From Solea solea (lineage: Eukaryota; Chordata; Actinopteri; Pleuronectiformes; Soleidae), in contig NC_081138.1 in assembly GCF_958295425.1 (NCBI RefSeq), positions 25,007,733 through 25,071,732 on the forward strand: a stretch of 64,000 nucleotides of DNA, written 5' to 3'. The notes under the pieces were generated by a model. It made no database searches and had not been told where the DNA came from. It saw nothing but the letters and a program-made list of their open reading frames with translations. The translations under genes and the position numbers were made by a program. Positions 12,601-23,450 of the stretch are shown here, one piece after another; positions within the stretch are counted from its first letter, which is position 1; every line of letters begins with the position of its first letter.

Positions 12601-13880
12601 AAAACTTCAACCATGAACAGAAGGACCCAGTGTCATTGTTTTGTTTTGTTTAGGTTGTTTGGATTCCTACAAAAATGAATAAGCTCATTTTTAAAGGTTA
12701 AGGAGGTTTTTTTCTTTCGGGGATTTAGAAAAGTTTATTGCACATCAGGGTTAATTGGCACCTTGTAGAGGATTGTTCAGTTGTTATTTATTGATTATGC
12801 AGTTTCTGGACACCATTGGGTCATCGTGCCTGACTGACTGTTTTGCCTTTCTCCAACTTAGAGAATAAGTGAGAGGGGGGAAGAAATGCCGATGTACCAA
12901 GGGCCATCAATGTCTGCTCCTTTTTACTGTAGGTTTGAGAGCATAAAGTTTCTCGTAACACCCTCCCCGTGCTGATGTTTTCAGAAAGAATGAACGACAA
13001 ATGAGTTAAACATGCACCCAATCCTTAAACCCCCATCTAAAACTCACGGCTAATTCATAGCCCCGTTGATTACCCAGGGGAATTCTTTTATCTCCCCCAT
13101 TTCATTGCTGAAGCACTCGGTGGACATTTTAATGGCTGCACTTTCATCGTCTGTCAGATATTTAAATGGAGATGTGTGTGTGTGTAGTGGGGAATAAGGC
13201 AACGTGAGGTCCCTCTCAGATTCTGCATGTCAATCTTTAATGCCTAGAGATATGGACGAGCTCTGACCTCACACTCTGTCATTCTACCTCTCCGTTGCAT
13301 AAATTGACCTCCTGATAATCATTTCCTGCTCCTATCTGCCGTAACGAGTGTGGCAGAGTACTTTACAGTCACATGACTCAAAGCGCCATTAGGGTTGAGA
13401 GATTGACCCCTGTGCAATGGCTAGGCCATGGAGCCTCCCTCTGACATATGGGCAACACTAAGACTGTCATGCCAGGTGAATTTCACTCGGCCTGTTATGA
13501 CCATGAACATCGTAGAATGACATGTAATAGAAGAGGGGACCATTGGTGTAATGAAAGTGTAGGAGCGAGTGAGTCACCATTACTGCAGTCTGTCCTTAAA
13601 GTACCAAAGGAATGTGTTGCTAAAGTGTGAGAGGGAAAATGAAGAAGGTTCACCCCTCAATTTCTGGAAAATGTTAAATTCTTTGTCAGAATTTGGGCGT
13701 TGTTGATATTTTTAGTACTGCGTGGCTGTTCCTGACGTATCCTGGGATATATGTGTGCTCGAGCATCACTCGTCCTCGTAATAAATTGACCCCTGATGTT
13801 GCCACCTACGGAGGACTGCTGCTTATTTGTTTAAGAACCAATTTAATGTGGCCCTGGTTTCCTGTGTTTCTTCTACGCAG
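12600..13880. other. Noncoding DNA, no gene supported
   Basis: Single-copy DNA without credible exons or recognised repeats. A (GT)n run of about six units lies near 13,174. Part of 13,020-13,400 is balanced in composition and may be constrained, but I see nothing specific. Confidence 0.4.
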
Positions 13881-13961
13881 GCATATGGTGACGCACCTGC
13901 TCCACAGCAGTGGTTCTTCACAGATGACCAGACACTACCAACAGGGACCGAGGCCAAAAGA
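13881..13961 (+). CDS. Candidate internal coding exon, unrecognised protein
   Basis: An 81-nt segment lies between a strong acceptor (pyrimidine tract TTTCCTGTGTTTCTTCTACGCAG ending at 13,880, split here only by description) and a good donor (GTAAGCC from 13,962). The length is a multiple of three, so the exon would be phase-symmetric. One frame reads AYGDAPAPQQWFFTDDQTLP followed by TGTEAKR; it is hydrophilic apart from a WFF triplet. That frame is open 17 residues upstream of the acceptor and beyond the donor, so openness alone proves little, and a second frame is also open. I do not recognise the peptide. It could be a cassette exon of a plus-strand gene whose other exons lie outside the window, or a chance pairing of splice-like sites. 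Confidence 0.35.
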
Positions 13962-15500
13962 GTAAGCCTTAGCAGCTACTGTTCTTCTCTTTTCTCTCTG
14001 ATGATGCCTTCTACTTCTTGCATCACCATCACCCACAAAAGTTCTAAAATGCACGTGAATCTCAGACATGTAAAATATCACAAAAGGTGAGTGTTTTGCT
14101 CTGCTGTAGATCTGTCACCTGCGCTACAGTATATGCTGTCACATTGTGAAGGATCCACATCGAAACAGCCGACTGCCGCTCACACTCCCCCCTCGTCTAA
14201 CAGATTTTGTTATAGATATTTTTTGCTAAAGCAGAGAAATAATAACTTTCCGTGTGGTCTGTGGTCACAATCAGCTGGAGGACTTGCAGAGAAACAGCTG
14301 ATGTGTGCTGGCTTCTCACTTTTTAACTTGGGCAGCGACATGTTTTCCTCTTCCTATTCACTACTTTGTTTAAAGAAAGCATCTTACAAATGGAACTTTA
14401 GTATTAGATCATTTTTTGAACTTAACTGGAAAGACGCACCATATTAAGTTTAGAGAATGTTCTATTAAACGATACGATTCACGACACAAAATCTGAACTC
14501 TCTGTTGCCTCTAGATAAGGAAGAATGAAACAACAACAAATGTGTTCCACTGATCACAGATAGAGGAACAAGAAATACATTTAATGTTTCTCTTGACATT
14601 TTTTAAAATATTTATTGCTGCAAATTGAATAGAAATCTAGTTTGGATTGATATAAATAGCTGTATGTGTAAAAGGGGTTTTGTGCATGTGCTTGCGTGCA
14701 AACCTGGATTCAAATGTCAAAGCATTTTACAAATAACACATCTTTTTTTTCCCGCGCTTCCCTTGTAACATTTTGTGCATTCCTAATGGACACATTTGTG
14801 CCCTTGATAGTAGGTGGTGCACTGGACTAGAAATGTAATTGGTTTACTTTGTTTTGTTAGGAAAGGCAGTTTTGTGCTTATGTAAGTGAATCATTTTTAG
14901 ACGGAGATATACCCCAACATAGCAGGCTCATAGGAATACAACAGCTGTGCTGTTGAAAAATAGAAAGCTGATATAATCGCTGAGCAAGAATAATGCACCC
15001 GAGACAGAGTCTCGAAATCCTTTTAAACACTTGTGTTTATTCTAATGAAAGAGCAGAACAAAATGTATGTATAGATCTAGTCAATGATAGCAGGGGTTTG
15101 AGAAACTATTTTGTTTTTTTTAGTCACTTTCACCTGAACTGATAAGTGTTTCCTGTTATGTGACCCAGTAAAAATGATACTTTTTTCACTATTTCCTGTA
15201 GAATCAACACTGACATGAGCGCTGTTATGTAGTTCCAGCTCAGGCACAATGTACAGTATTGGCACTACTTTGTGCTGCATGACATTGTCATGAGTAGTTT
15301 TTACGATGCTCTGATCTATTAACCAAACAAAATAATCTGCACAAAATCCCACATCTGTTTTCATTGTGCTGTGTTTGCAACAATGACAGCACGTCCAGCA
15401 AAAAGTTATGTAGCGTGCTGCTTTAACCTTCACAAAAACAAGCAGAGTTTTCTGATAAGAGATATGCAGTCCATTTATATCCGAACACTGATTTTCATAC
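13962..15500. other. Noncoding DNA, no gene supported
   Basis: If the 13.9-kb exon is real, this is its downstream intron. A second donor-like site (AAAAGGTGAGTG) occurs at about 14,088 but has only a weak acceptor before it. No repeats are recognised until the LINE remnant at 15.5 kb. Confidence 0.4.
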
Positions 15501-15524
15501 AGTATGTTATCTTGTTCTTCTTTT

Positions 15525-15820
15525 GGTTTCTCCTTTTCTGTTACACCAATTGTCTTTATGTCCTCCTTCACAACATCCATGAACCTTCTCTGTGGTCTTC
15601 CTCTTTGCCTCCTGCCTTTCAGCTCCATCTTCAACATTCTATGTCCAATATAAGCACTATCCCTCCTCTACACTTGACCAAATCATATCAACCTTGGCTC
15701 TCTTACTTTATTTCCAAACTGTTTAGCCTGAGCTGTCCCTCAAATATGCTCATTTCTAATCCTGTCCATTGTGGTCACCCGATGCATCTTCAGCTCTGCC
15801 ACCTCCATTGTCCATCCACC
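15525..15820 (-). pseudogene. LINE reverse-transcriptase protein, C-terminal remnant
   Basis: On the minus strand, one frame reading from about 15,792 to 15,532 gives DRIRNEHI, then three in-frame stops spread through the next 40 codons, then RRDSAYIGHRMLKMEL, KGRRQRGRPQRRFMDVVKED. These are the C-terminal signatures of vertebrate non-LTR retrotransposon ORF2 proteins: the RIRNEHI phrase, the RR-D-YIG-R-M-ME spacing, then GRR-RGRP-RR-D-VKED. The segment is the part after the polymerase domain; no YxDD-containing catalytic region is present. I think the RTE-like group is likeliest but cannot separate it from related clades. The stops and missing 5' part mark it as a dead, 5'-truncated insertion. 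Confidence 0.8.
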
Positions 15821-16344
15821 TCCAGATTTTTATGCAGTATGTACAGTACATAATGACATGTGGATTTTTTTTTTTTCCTTTTTATAAAACTCAGCATAGT
15901 GGTTTGCAAAATGATGTGAAGTACTGGAAATGGACTACACACCCTTGGGAAACTGAAGTCTGATGGGAGCTCTGAGAAGTCTGCAGCTTTAAAGTGTTGA
16001 TTCCTTTGGCCTGTCAGCGTTATCTCCTTCTCCCTGGTGGGAGGTGACACACTCCATGAGAAGGGGTCCATCACTGTGGGCCAGTGAGGAATCAGATCCT
16101 CCTGTCATAGCTCCTGACCTCACTGTTATGTGATAGAATGTGAACGTTAACCTGCATCAGTGCCTGGGAATATGGTGTCTGCCTTTGTCCAGGGAATATG
16201 AGGTTTCACAAGGTTCTAGGACTTCTCAGTGTTTCCCAAAAAACTAAACAGCCTGAAGCCAAAGTTTCTGTGGTTGTTACAGTTATATACACACACTGAT
16301 TTAAGTCAGATTTAATCTTCCCTCACAAGAGAGTTCCTGCTTTG

Positions 16345-16560
16345 AATAACAGTTAAATGGTTTGTATTTTTATAGCACTTTTGTCATGTTGATGACCACA
16401 CAAAGCTGCTTTGCCATTCACCCATTCACTCACACTTTTATGCAGCGCATCTGCTATCACACATATTTCTTACTCAAGGACACATCGGCATGTTGACTAG
16501 CAGAGCTGGGTATCAAACCCACAACCTTCAAGTTGAAAGACAACCACTGAGCTAAAGTTT
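16345..16560 (-). mobile_element. tRNA-derived SINE
   Basis: Read on the minus strand, the element opens with a tRNA-like head carrying an A-box TAGCTCAGTGG (16,554-16,544) and a B-box GGTTTGATACC (16,519-16,509), correctly spaced for internal RNA polymerase III transcription. The body then shows GTGTCCTTGAGTAAG, GTGAATGGGTGAATGGC and a tail AAGTGCTATAAAAATACAAAC, phrases I know from a SINE family widespread in percomorph fish. It does not read as a functional tRNA gene: the cloverleaf is degenerate and there is no terminator directly after the B-box arm. Confidence 0.7.
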
Positions 16561-18460
16561 GCATGTTCTTCCCATATGTGGGAGGTACTCAGTCTTCCTT
16601 GCTTTAGTCCATGAATATAAGGGTGAATGATTGTTTTAGGCAGTTGACCTCTTCAGGGTCTACTTTGCTGAGCTTGGCTCTAGCTCCCTTGCAACCCTCA
16701 CAGGAAAATTGTTATAGACAAAGAATGGAAAGACATTTCTTCTTCAAACATGAACAAACATTGTGATTTAAATATGTTCAAAAATCATCTCTGCAGAATT
16801 GGAGTTCTTCCCTGCCCATCTTACTTAGTCCCCTTAGAAGCTGTTGTCTGGAAGTGCTGTTTATGTTGGGCACGTTCCAAAACGGTGTATACATGGCTGA
16901 AGCCATTAAGGTTATCACCAGAGCTGCACTGAAAATCTGGGAAAACAAGAAAGTGCGCCGAATACAGCTGTAACTTTCAGTAAACGAGTGGGAGGACTCG
17001 GTGCTTATAATCTACTGGGAGGATTTGTACATGCACCGCTCTGTGTAAAGGTTAATGAAATTAAACAGGGGGCTGGTACCACAGCTGTTAGTGCCTTCTC
17101 ACATACAGAGGCAGAGGGGAAAAAAACGGAACACGCAGAGTTCCTTGGTTCCAAATTAACTCCGTGAACTACAGACTCACTGCGCTAATGATTTATTCGA
17201 GCAGCAGATTGGACCAAATTGAAGCAAGTAATACTTGTATTTCATGAATGTGACTGTTCCCACAATTGCATTCAAACAGGAAACATGCTTGTGATCCCTC
17301 TTTCTCTTCATGTGCTTTCATGTCCTGGAAAAATCTGTATTCTCTTGTATGGCATCTGCAGGACTGGTGCTACATATCATAAAGTTCCATTAACAATAGG
17401 TGTCATAATTAAAGGCCACACTTCATAGTTCCGAGACTTTTTTTTCTCGTCTGTGTCTTGATGTGCTGTGGGCAAGCGTGAGCAAAGGAATAGCGTGATC
17501 CAGGAGGATAAAGATATTTAGTTTCACTGTCTTGTTCTTTAAGCTGGTAAAAACGATGTGTGATCTCAGAGAACAGATGGCAGTCTCTCCCTCTGTGTTG
17601 TTCCTTCTTTCATGTGTATCACCATTCGTTCATGCATGCTTTAATGTTCATGTGCCTCCGTTTCTCTGTTTTATGGGTTGTGTATGTCGTCTACAACTTA
17701 ATCTTAATCCGTTTTTACTTTTTCAGAATCTTTGGAGCGTGATTGTTACAGTATTTTAAATACATTTGGCATCATTGCATAATGTCCACAGCAGGTGAAA
17801 AAATTGAATATGAACACCTTGATACCCTGCAAGTTAATCGACCGTCATCGTCAAGAGTCAAGCTGAATTAAAAATCAAACTCTGATTGACGTGACTTTGG
17901 AAGAAAAAAGTGAATGCACGAAGCAAAAGAAGACGAATAGTTGGAAGGGGAGGACGGTAAAAGTGAAAACAAATGAGATAGAGTTGCATGGAGAGATGGA
18001 GGTAGAGACAGGGAGGAATAGAGGGATACAGGCAGTGTTCTAATGACTTCACACCCCATTAGCCACTTAGTCTGATGCGTCACACCTCATTATGCTGCTG
18101 GAGCAGCAGTGCATGAATGCGTGAAACCGTCCACTCAGCCAGACCTGTCCACCCGCTCCAAATGCTCACTCACTTCCAGCAATTAGTGTGTGTGTTTGTG
18201 TGTTTGTGTTTCGGTGTTGTTTGCACATCTGTATGTTCTGTGTGTGAGAGAAGGTAAAATCCAACCGGCCTGCCTCTTGTTTCGGAAAACAGATGGGTTA
18301 AAATTGAATGTTTAAAGTCCAATGAGAACCTTTTCGACAGAAATGTAACTGCACACTTGCTATGTGGCATTTCAACACAAGTTTGCCATGGTTACCCCAC
18401 AGCTCAAGCTGGAAATGCTGTGCACAGGCCAGAGCTGCACTTTTTTTGTCGGTCAATATA
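16561..18460. other. Noncoding DNA, no gene supported
   Basis: No exon or recognised repeat. A short (GT)n-like stretch lies at 18,186-18,220 and a purine-rich strand at 17,880-18,030. Confidence 0.5.
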
Positions 18461-18480
18461 GAGGAGGAGGAGGAGGAGGA
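18461..18480. repeat. (GAG)n trinucleotide tract
   Basis: About six GAG/GGA units, giving Glu or Gly runs in short frames. No protein context supports translation. Confidence 0.85.
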
Positions 18481-18635
18481 CCTCTCCTTATTCACCCTCC
18501 CTTATACAAGGCATGTGTGTCTTTTTGTTTGTACAGACATAATGCACAACCCCGACTTCAACAGAGACGTTTAATCTAAAGACCCAAATGTCCTCACAAT
18601 GTTGATTTCCAACCAGAATGTGTCCTCAAAACCAT

Positions 18636-18637
<2 letters not shown>

Positions 18638-18722
<85 letters not shown>
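18638..18722. repeat. Long (AC)n microsatellite
   Basis: About 42 uninterrupted AC dinucleotides. Frames through it give Thr-His or Cys-Val runs on the two strands. Likely highly length-polymorphic. Confidence 0.97.
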
Positions 18723-18724
<2 letters not shown>

Positions 18725-19396
18725 GGGAAGAGGAGAAATTGCCCCATGCCATTCCCTGCACGGGCAGTCCCAGTTGGCAGATTGTGAAGTGTTCCTCTCC
18801 AGGACAAGGCCCACTAACTCAAATCCCTGGCCAGCAGCCACACTCCTCTCCATTACAAACACTGGGCCCATTTATCCCAGTGTCGTCCCTCCCCTTCAGT
18901 CGAACTGTCACCCCGGGGAGAATGCCACATAATGGCTCTGAAGCCACTGTAACTGACATCTCTATTCAGCTAATGTTTATTGTTTTGCTCTGCTTGGTTT
19001 GTTTATATTCAAACAAAACAAAAGAAAAAAAAACAAAAAACTGAAGTGAAATCAAAATGAGTAAATAATCACGCCATTGTGCCAAGGCTTTATAAAACAC
19101 AGTGCAGACAAGTGTTTCATATTTAGTCTGAGTTTTCAGCCACATTAGACCCTGTTTATACCCAGGAGGTGAAGGGGGGCTCCTGTTTTATGCAATTTAC
19201 CTCTGACTGGCATTTCACTGTGAGGTTGAACCACTTAGATTATCTTTCATCTCAGAGGTTGACCTTAAATTATCTCTTTTTTTTCCCCCCTTTTTATATT
19301 TAATTATCCTCCCTGAGGGCTTTTTTTGTCCCATGCCATATCTAGCTGCTCTCATATAGCTTACTCTCTTGATTTCATTCACGTGCCAATATGATA
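18723..19396. other. Noncoding DNA, no gene supported
   Basis: AT- and T-rich single-copy sequence with A-rich (19,012-19,040) and T-rich (19,275-19,300) runs. It ends at the insertion site of the hAT element. Confidence 0.5.
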
Positions 19397-19404
19397 ATAT
19401 TTAT
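19397..19404. repeat. Left 8-bp target-site duplication of hAT element
   Basis: ATATTTAT directly precedes the left terminus and is repeated exactly at 20,636-20,643 after the right terminus. An 8-bp duplication is the hallmark of hAT-superfamily insertion. Confidence 0.9.
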
Positions 19405-19628
19405 TAGGGATGCACGATATATCGGCATTAATATTGGTATCGGCCGATGTTCGTCATTTTTTAACATATCGGCATCGGTGCAATGAGTAAAACTGCGCCG
19501 ATTTTAACAACCGATGTTTATACCCGTCTAATTGCTGTTTGTGTATGTGTGTCGGGAAGGGGACAGCGTCAGTGATGCAAGCGCAGCACAAGGTGTGTGT
19601 GTGTGTGTGTGTGTGTGGAGGAGAGAGA

Positions 19629-19894
19629 ATGTCAGCGGTGTGGGCGATTTTTCAGGGTGTCAATAGAAGATACGCGAAAAGCATTATGCAACACTTGCAA
19701 AGTCGATGTAATACGAGGAGGGTTCCGCGTCAAGTCATTCAATACCACAAATTTGATCATGTCATTTGAAAAACCGCCACCCAGAAGTACACAAACAACG
19801 GCAGGAAGCTAACGCTAGTAACATTAGGCAGCAGACAAAAAGAAAGCAGCGCAGCTGGGACTCGACCAAAGGAAGACAGTGGCCAGGGCAATAA
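19629..19894 (+). pseudogene. BED zinc finger of hAT transposase, frameshifted
   Basis: Reading three frames in succession recovers the N-terminal DNA-binding domain of a hAT transposase. The first frame gives MSAVWAIF. After a one-base shift the second gives FRVSIEDTRKALCNTCK, VDVIRGG and FNTTNLI. After a second shift near 19,765 the third gives HLKNRHPEVHKQRQEANA and a basic Gln/Lys/Arg stretch, with a TAA stop at about 19,891-19,893. The zinc ligands are visible as CNTC and HLKNRH, the C2-Hx5H pattern of BED fingers. Such domains bind the transposon ends. With two shifts and a stop the sequence cannot make the protein. The order and spacing match fish ZBED/hAT proteins as I know them. Confidence 0.85.
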
Positions 19895-19896
19895 CG

Positions 19897-20014
19897 ATCA
19901 AGGTAATGGAAATGATTGCTCTTGACGACCAGCCGAGGGTTCCGACGGTTGATAGCGCATATTGAACCCCGCAACAACCTGCCAAGTCGGCGCTACTTTT
20001 CCGATGTTTTGCAA
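19897..20014 (+). pseudogene. hAT transposase core fragment
   Basis: After the BED remnant, one frame gives IKVMEMIALDDQP and the next, from about 19,937, gives GFRRLIAHIEPRNNLPSRRY followed by FSDV. This FRRLI-x-IEPR-x-LPSRRYFSD string is a well-known early motif of hAT transposases, normally found upstream of the catalytic region. The two pieces are joined with a frame change and a few missing codons. Nothing of the RNase-H-like catalytic domain or the C-terminal dimerisation region follows, so the deletion breakpoint lies soon after 20,014. Confidence 0.85.
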
Positions 20015-20358
20015 TTGAATAAATATCTGGTTGCCATGAATACTGGCAAGTTTGATAAAGTATTTTAACATGTTTTTTTTAATTATGGCAGCTCTTAGTA
20101 GAGCTTGTCAGGTATTGTTTCTCATATCTGTTGTGTAGTTTTATTGTGAAGGGAAGTGGCGCGGTTGTTGTTGCCGGGAGGAAGGGTTGTTGACTTTATT
20201 TACGTACCCAGTATAGACGCTCTTATCTCGGTTACAGTAACTTTGGCAGGGTATTATTTTTATTTATGTTCATGTTTGTAATTTATGATCCAAACTTTCT
20301 CACAGGAGTTTAGTGAGTTGAGGGAGTTAAACTGTACTTTAATTTAGTTACACACTTG

Positions 20359-20397
20359 CTACAAGTGGTAAAGGTTTCTAAAAACCTTTACTTGTAG
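20359..20397. repeat. Subterminal hairpin inside hAT element
   Basis: CTACAAG(TGG)TAAAGGTTT pairs with AAACCTTTACTTGTAG around a CTAA loop: a 16-bp stem with a 3-nt bulge. It lies in the right subterminal region, where other DNA transposons also carry internal palindromes. Confidence 0.8.
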
Positions 20398-20635
20398 TTG
20401 GTTACTTGTGTCTTATGTGACCTTGTTATTTGGAGGTAAAACATGTTTTGAAAATAAAGAAAGACATTCAAAAATTCAGCTTGCATGATTTTCATTCTGT
20501 ACAAACTTTTATCATCTCAGAAACTTTTTTTTAAAAACATATATCGATATCGGTAAATATCGGTTATCGGCCATAGCAGCAATATTAATATCGGATATCG
20601 GTATCGGTGGAAATAGTCATATCGGTGCATCCCTA

Positions 20636-20643
20636 ATATTTAT
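20636..20643. repeat. Right 8-bp target-site duplication of hAT element
   Basis: ATATTTAT, identical to 19,397-19,404. Confidence 0.9.
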
Positions 20644-22020
20644 ACATTGTTTGCCTGATCTCTGACACTTTTGCTTACTTAGTCCATGCTGTGAGTGGAA
20701 TCCATCTCTGACAGGTTCATCCCAAGGTGACTTTCAGTGTATTTGTTTGCAAATGAGGTTTTCTGTGATTTTTCCTTTTTAACCAATACTTAAATCAATG
20801 GCAGATTTGAGCAAGTCCACAATGTTAACAGATGAACACGGGTTTTAAAAGCAAATAGGACTGATTGTGTCTGAGGAGTATCAGGATTTTTCTTTTTGTT
20901 CTTGGACACAGATAGTCTAATACATGGTGTTTGGTTTCTCCCCTGACCTTCAGCAGCACACTGAGATAATGTAATCATGGTTAGGGAGTTGCTGCTGTCA
21001 AACATATCTCCTCCCTGTGATGAGTGCATGCTGCGCGAGCATGTCAAACATCACGCACCTGAACACCTGTCTGTTACTGTCTCCAACCCCAACATCGCCA
21101 CCTTCATACAGGACAAGCAAGGGGAAGGACGAAACCAGGGCATGGGCTCTTCTTTTTCTTCTTCTTTGGAAAACAACACAATAAAACAGGAGAAAACCAC
21201 ATGCTCTCATACATCTGATTACAACTCACTCAATTACATTGAAGCCTTCACTCTGTAATTATTAAAATTTTGAGTATCATAGTTATTTGGTGACTGACAG
21301 CTGTGACGGCGGGCACAGCTTGGAGTGTGTTGACCCCTGCAGTGTCCAGTCACTGGGTCGCTCTGCCTCGCTGCGACGCTGTGCGTTACAGACGGCGTGG
21401 CTTTAAGCGTCACAGTCGTGTGTGACCCCCACAGTCTTGCGTCCTGCCCCGCTTTCACCCTGTCCGTTTCTGCCCCGCCGTCCAATGGGGATGGAATAGG
21501 TCAACCTCTTATCAGCTGGAGGAACAGCCATTCTGAACATGTTCCACATTTCATGCTGAGATAACTGTTTAGAGGGAGTTGATGGACAGATGAGTGAATG
21601 AGGAACCGCTAGTACAAGAAGGTGATTCCCTGTCATCCCCAGAAATCCCGAACACGGTCAGGCTGCGACCTTCTCAACCTCTGAACTGATCCGTTGCTGC
21701 TGGGAGGAACCGGCATCAGCAGCAGACATGCGATGAACAAGCCCGTGCCCCTTCCAGATGTCCACTGAATAAATATTAACACTTTTTTATTTTGGAGATG
21801 TGGGCGAGCGGAGGGGAGGGGCAACAACGCACTATGGTCAAATATTCTCATTATCCCTCTCAGTTCATTATTCCCTCCACTGCCTCCATTCATCGACCTC
21901 AAGCCTGCTCTCTCTCCCCCTCCTCCTCCTCCTCCCCACCTCCCCTCTTCTCTCCTTCACTTTGTCTTACTCTTCCTCTCTCCTACACCGTCTTCTGTTT
22001 TGGACAGAGGCATGGGTGAG
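20644..22020. other. Noncoding DNA, no gene supported
   Basis: No exon or known repeat. A GC-richer patch with several CG dinucleotides lies at 21,300-21,490, and a pyrimidine-rich stretch at 21,905-21,990. The latter is followed by a donor-like GGTGAG at 22,014, but no frame or good exon fits. Confidence 0.45.
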
Positions 22021-22029
22021 ATCATAATT

Positions 22030-22260
22030 ATGTTTTGACACATGGCGTTAGCCCCTAGAGTGCTGGGATTTTAACTCAAAGAGGTAGTTGTCAGTGCGAC
22101 AGCCCTTACTGCTCTTAATTGGAGGGGAGGACCAGGAGGCCCGCCCACAGACCAGGGTGGCAGATTTAATGAGGTTATGTTTGTACAGGAAGTCAGAGTT
22201 ATGACAGGAGGAAACTGTCAGTGGCCCGTTAAAGAGAGCGGCTGACATCTCAAAGCCTAC
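22030..22260. promoter_or_regulatory. Candidate conserved noncoding element
   Basis: Repeat-free block of balanced composition with CTTAATTGG, TTTAATGAGG and CAGTGGCCCGTTAA words and no open frame through it. It looks like a constrained enhancer. Unverified. Confidence 0.3.
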
Positions 22261-22602
22261 TGTGTTTGTCAGTGAGAGGGGAAAACCTCTCCACTCCTCT
22301 CGCTACAGGTGGAAACAGGCAATTAAAACAGAAATGAGTAACTTAACGTAAAAACACAGGGCAGCCACACCAAATCAACTTTCACCAGTAAACACTAATC
22401 AGAAGAGGAAAACTGCTGATGGAATAATAATTACTAAATAAATCACTTATTAACTCCGCTCTCACACATCAACTGACTCGGTAAAAGACAAAAGTGATAA
22501 TTATCTCAGTTTAATGGCAATTATTACAAATCAGGAGTGTGTCTGTCTTTGTCTTTACCCCTGCGTGCACTGCTAAGTTGTGCGTGTTTATGTATTCTAT
22601 AT

Positions 22603-22625
22603 ATGTGTGTGTGTGTGTGTGTGTG
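22603..22625. repeat. (GT)n microsatellite
   Basis: About 11 GT units. Confidence 0.9.
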
Positions 22626-22639
22626 ATGGTGCAATTTGG

Positions 22640-23340
22640 AGGCTCTGGGCTTTTGTTTTTCAGCCTAAGCTTCAGTCTCAGACAAGAGGGAGAGAAGGTG
22701 TTGAAAGCAGAGCTGCAGACGTCCTGGGCCAAAAACACAGTCCGCAGTGTTTTCCAGGTGCACTCTGTTGAGGGCGGGTGCCGCTGCCAGAGTTCTGTGG
22801 CTGTTGGTGTTCTGCCCTAACAAACACACGGTGCGTAACCTTTGATCCGCACCACCCTCATGAGTGACGATCCCCCGAGTTCCCACTTCTGCGAAAAAGT
22901 CCATTTACTAAATGTCTTCCATTCTTTCTCGGTGTAATAACCAAAGCAGAAAATATTGCTCCAACAGTTCATTTCAAACAGACATTTATTTGAAATGGGA
23001 GCCGTGTTTATTTTCCTAAGTAGTTTTTGAAAAGGTTAGACTTTCACCAAAGCTTTTAAGCTCACACACACACGGTGTGTGTCGGTGTCCAACCATAATC
23101 ATCAGAGGTAAGCCATTTCCTCTTGGCGTGTCCCTCAACAGTTTGTTTTAAAGATGGGACTTACTTTGCAGGCCAGGAATTTTGTGGAATGCAGAGAAGT
23201 TTTTACAAAAGGGAAAGATCCAAGTTTCACACTATTGGTGCTTAGTTTTGGGTATTTGAGAAGATAATTCAATTCACTTCACTTTCTCCGTACCTTACCT
23301 TACCCCACTTGTGATACAAGTGGACACATTTGAAGACAAA
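22640..23340. other. Noncoding DNA, no gene supported
   Basis: No exon or repeat recognised. A good donor-like site (CAGAGGTAAGCC) occurs near 23,107 with no convincing acceptor upstream. Confidence 0.4.
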
Positions 23341-23344
23341 TGCA

Positions 23345-23450
23345 TTCATCCATCCATTTTCTACCGCTTTATCCTCCACATGAGGGTCACTGGGGGGTGC
23401 TGTGCCAATCTCAGCTGACATAGGGCGATAGGCGGGGCCCATCACAGGGC
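23345..23450. repeat. Common teleost dispersed repeat fragment
   Basis: CATCCATCCATTTTCTACCG, then TTTATCCTCCACATGAGGGT, then CAGCTGACATAGGGCGATAG and GCGGGGCCCATCAC. This series is one of the most abundant dispersed repeats in acanthomorph fish as I know them, usually a short tail-like fragment. Which autonomous element it comes from I cannot say. It is the single strongest sign of the teleost origin of the window. Confidence 0.7.

Larger units (their letters stand above)
19405..20635 (+). mobile_element. hAT transposon, internally deleted, non-autonomous
   Basis: The 1,231-bp element begins TAGGGATGCACGATAT and ends, read on the other strand, TAGGGATGCACCGATAT: terminal inverted repeats matching for 11 bp and then again after a one-base offset. 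It is flanked by perfect 8-bp ATATTTAT duplications. Subterminal regions are packed with ATCGG/CCGAT words (TATCGGCC, GATATCGGTATCGG), probable transposase-binding repeats. Inside, a disrupted BED zinc finger and a short transposase core fragment survive on the plus strand, then the sequence jumps to noncoding DNA. A full hAT transposase needs roughly 600 codons or more, so most of the gene is deleted and the copy could move only in trans, if at all. A (GT)n tract sits at 19,591-19,616. Confidence 0.9.

Noticed and set aside
15077..15637. 186-codon minus-strand open frame as a gene
   Set aside because: Its start is the LINE protein remnant and the rest is unrelated AT-rich DNA read through by chance.
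16509..16560. Functional tRNA gene
   Set aside because: A- and B-boxes exist but the cloverleaf is degenerate and the sequence continues into a SINE body.
18571..18932. Cys-Val and Thr-His rich open frames
   Set aside because: They are translations of the (AC)n array.
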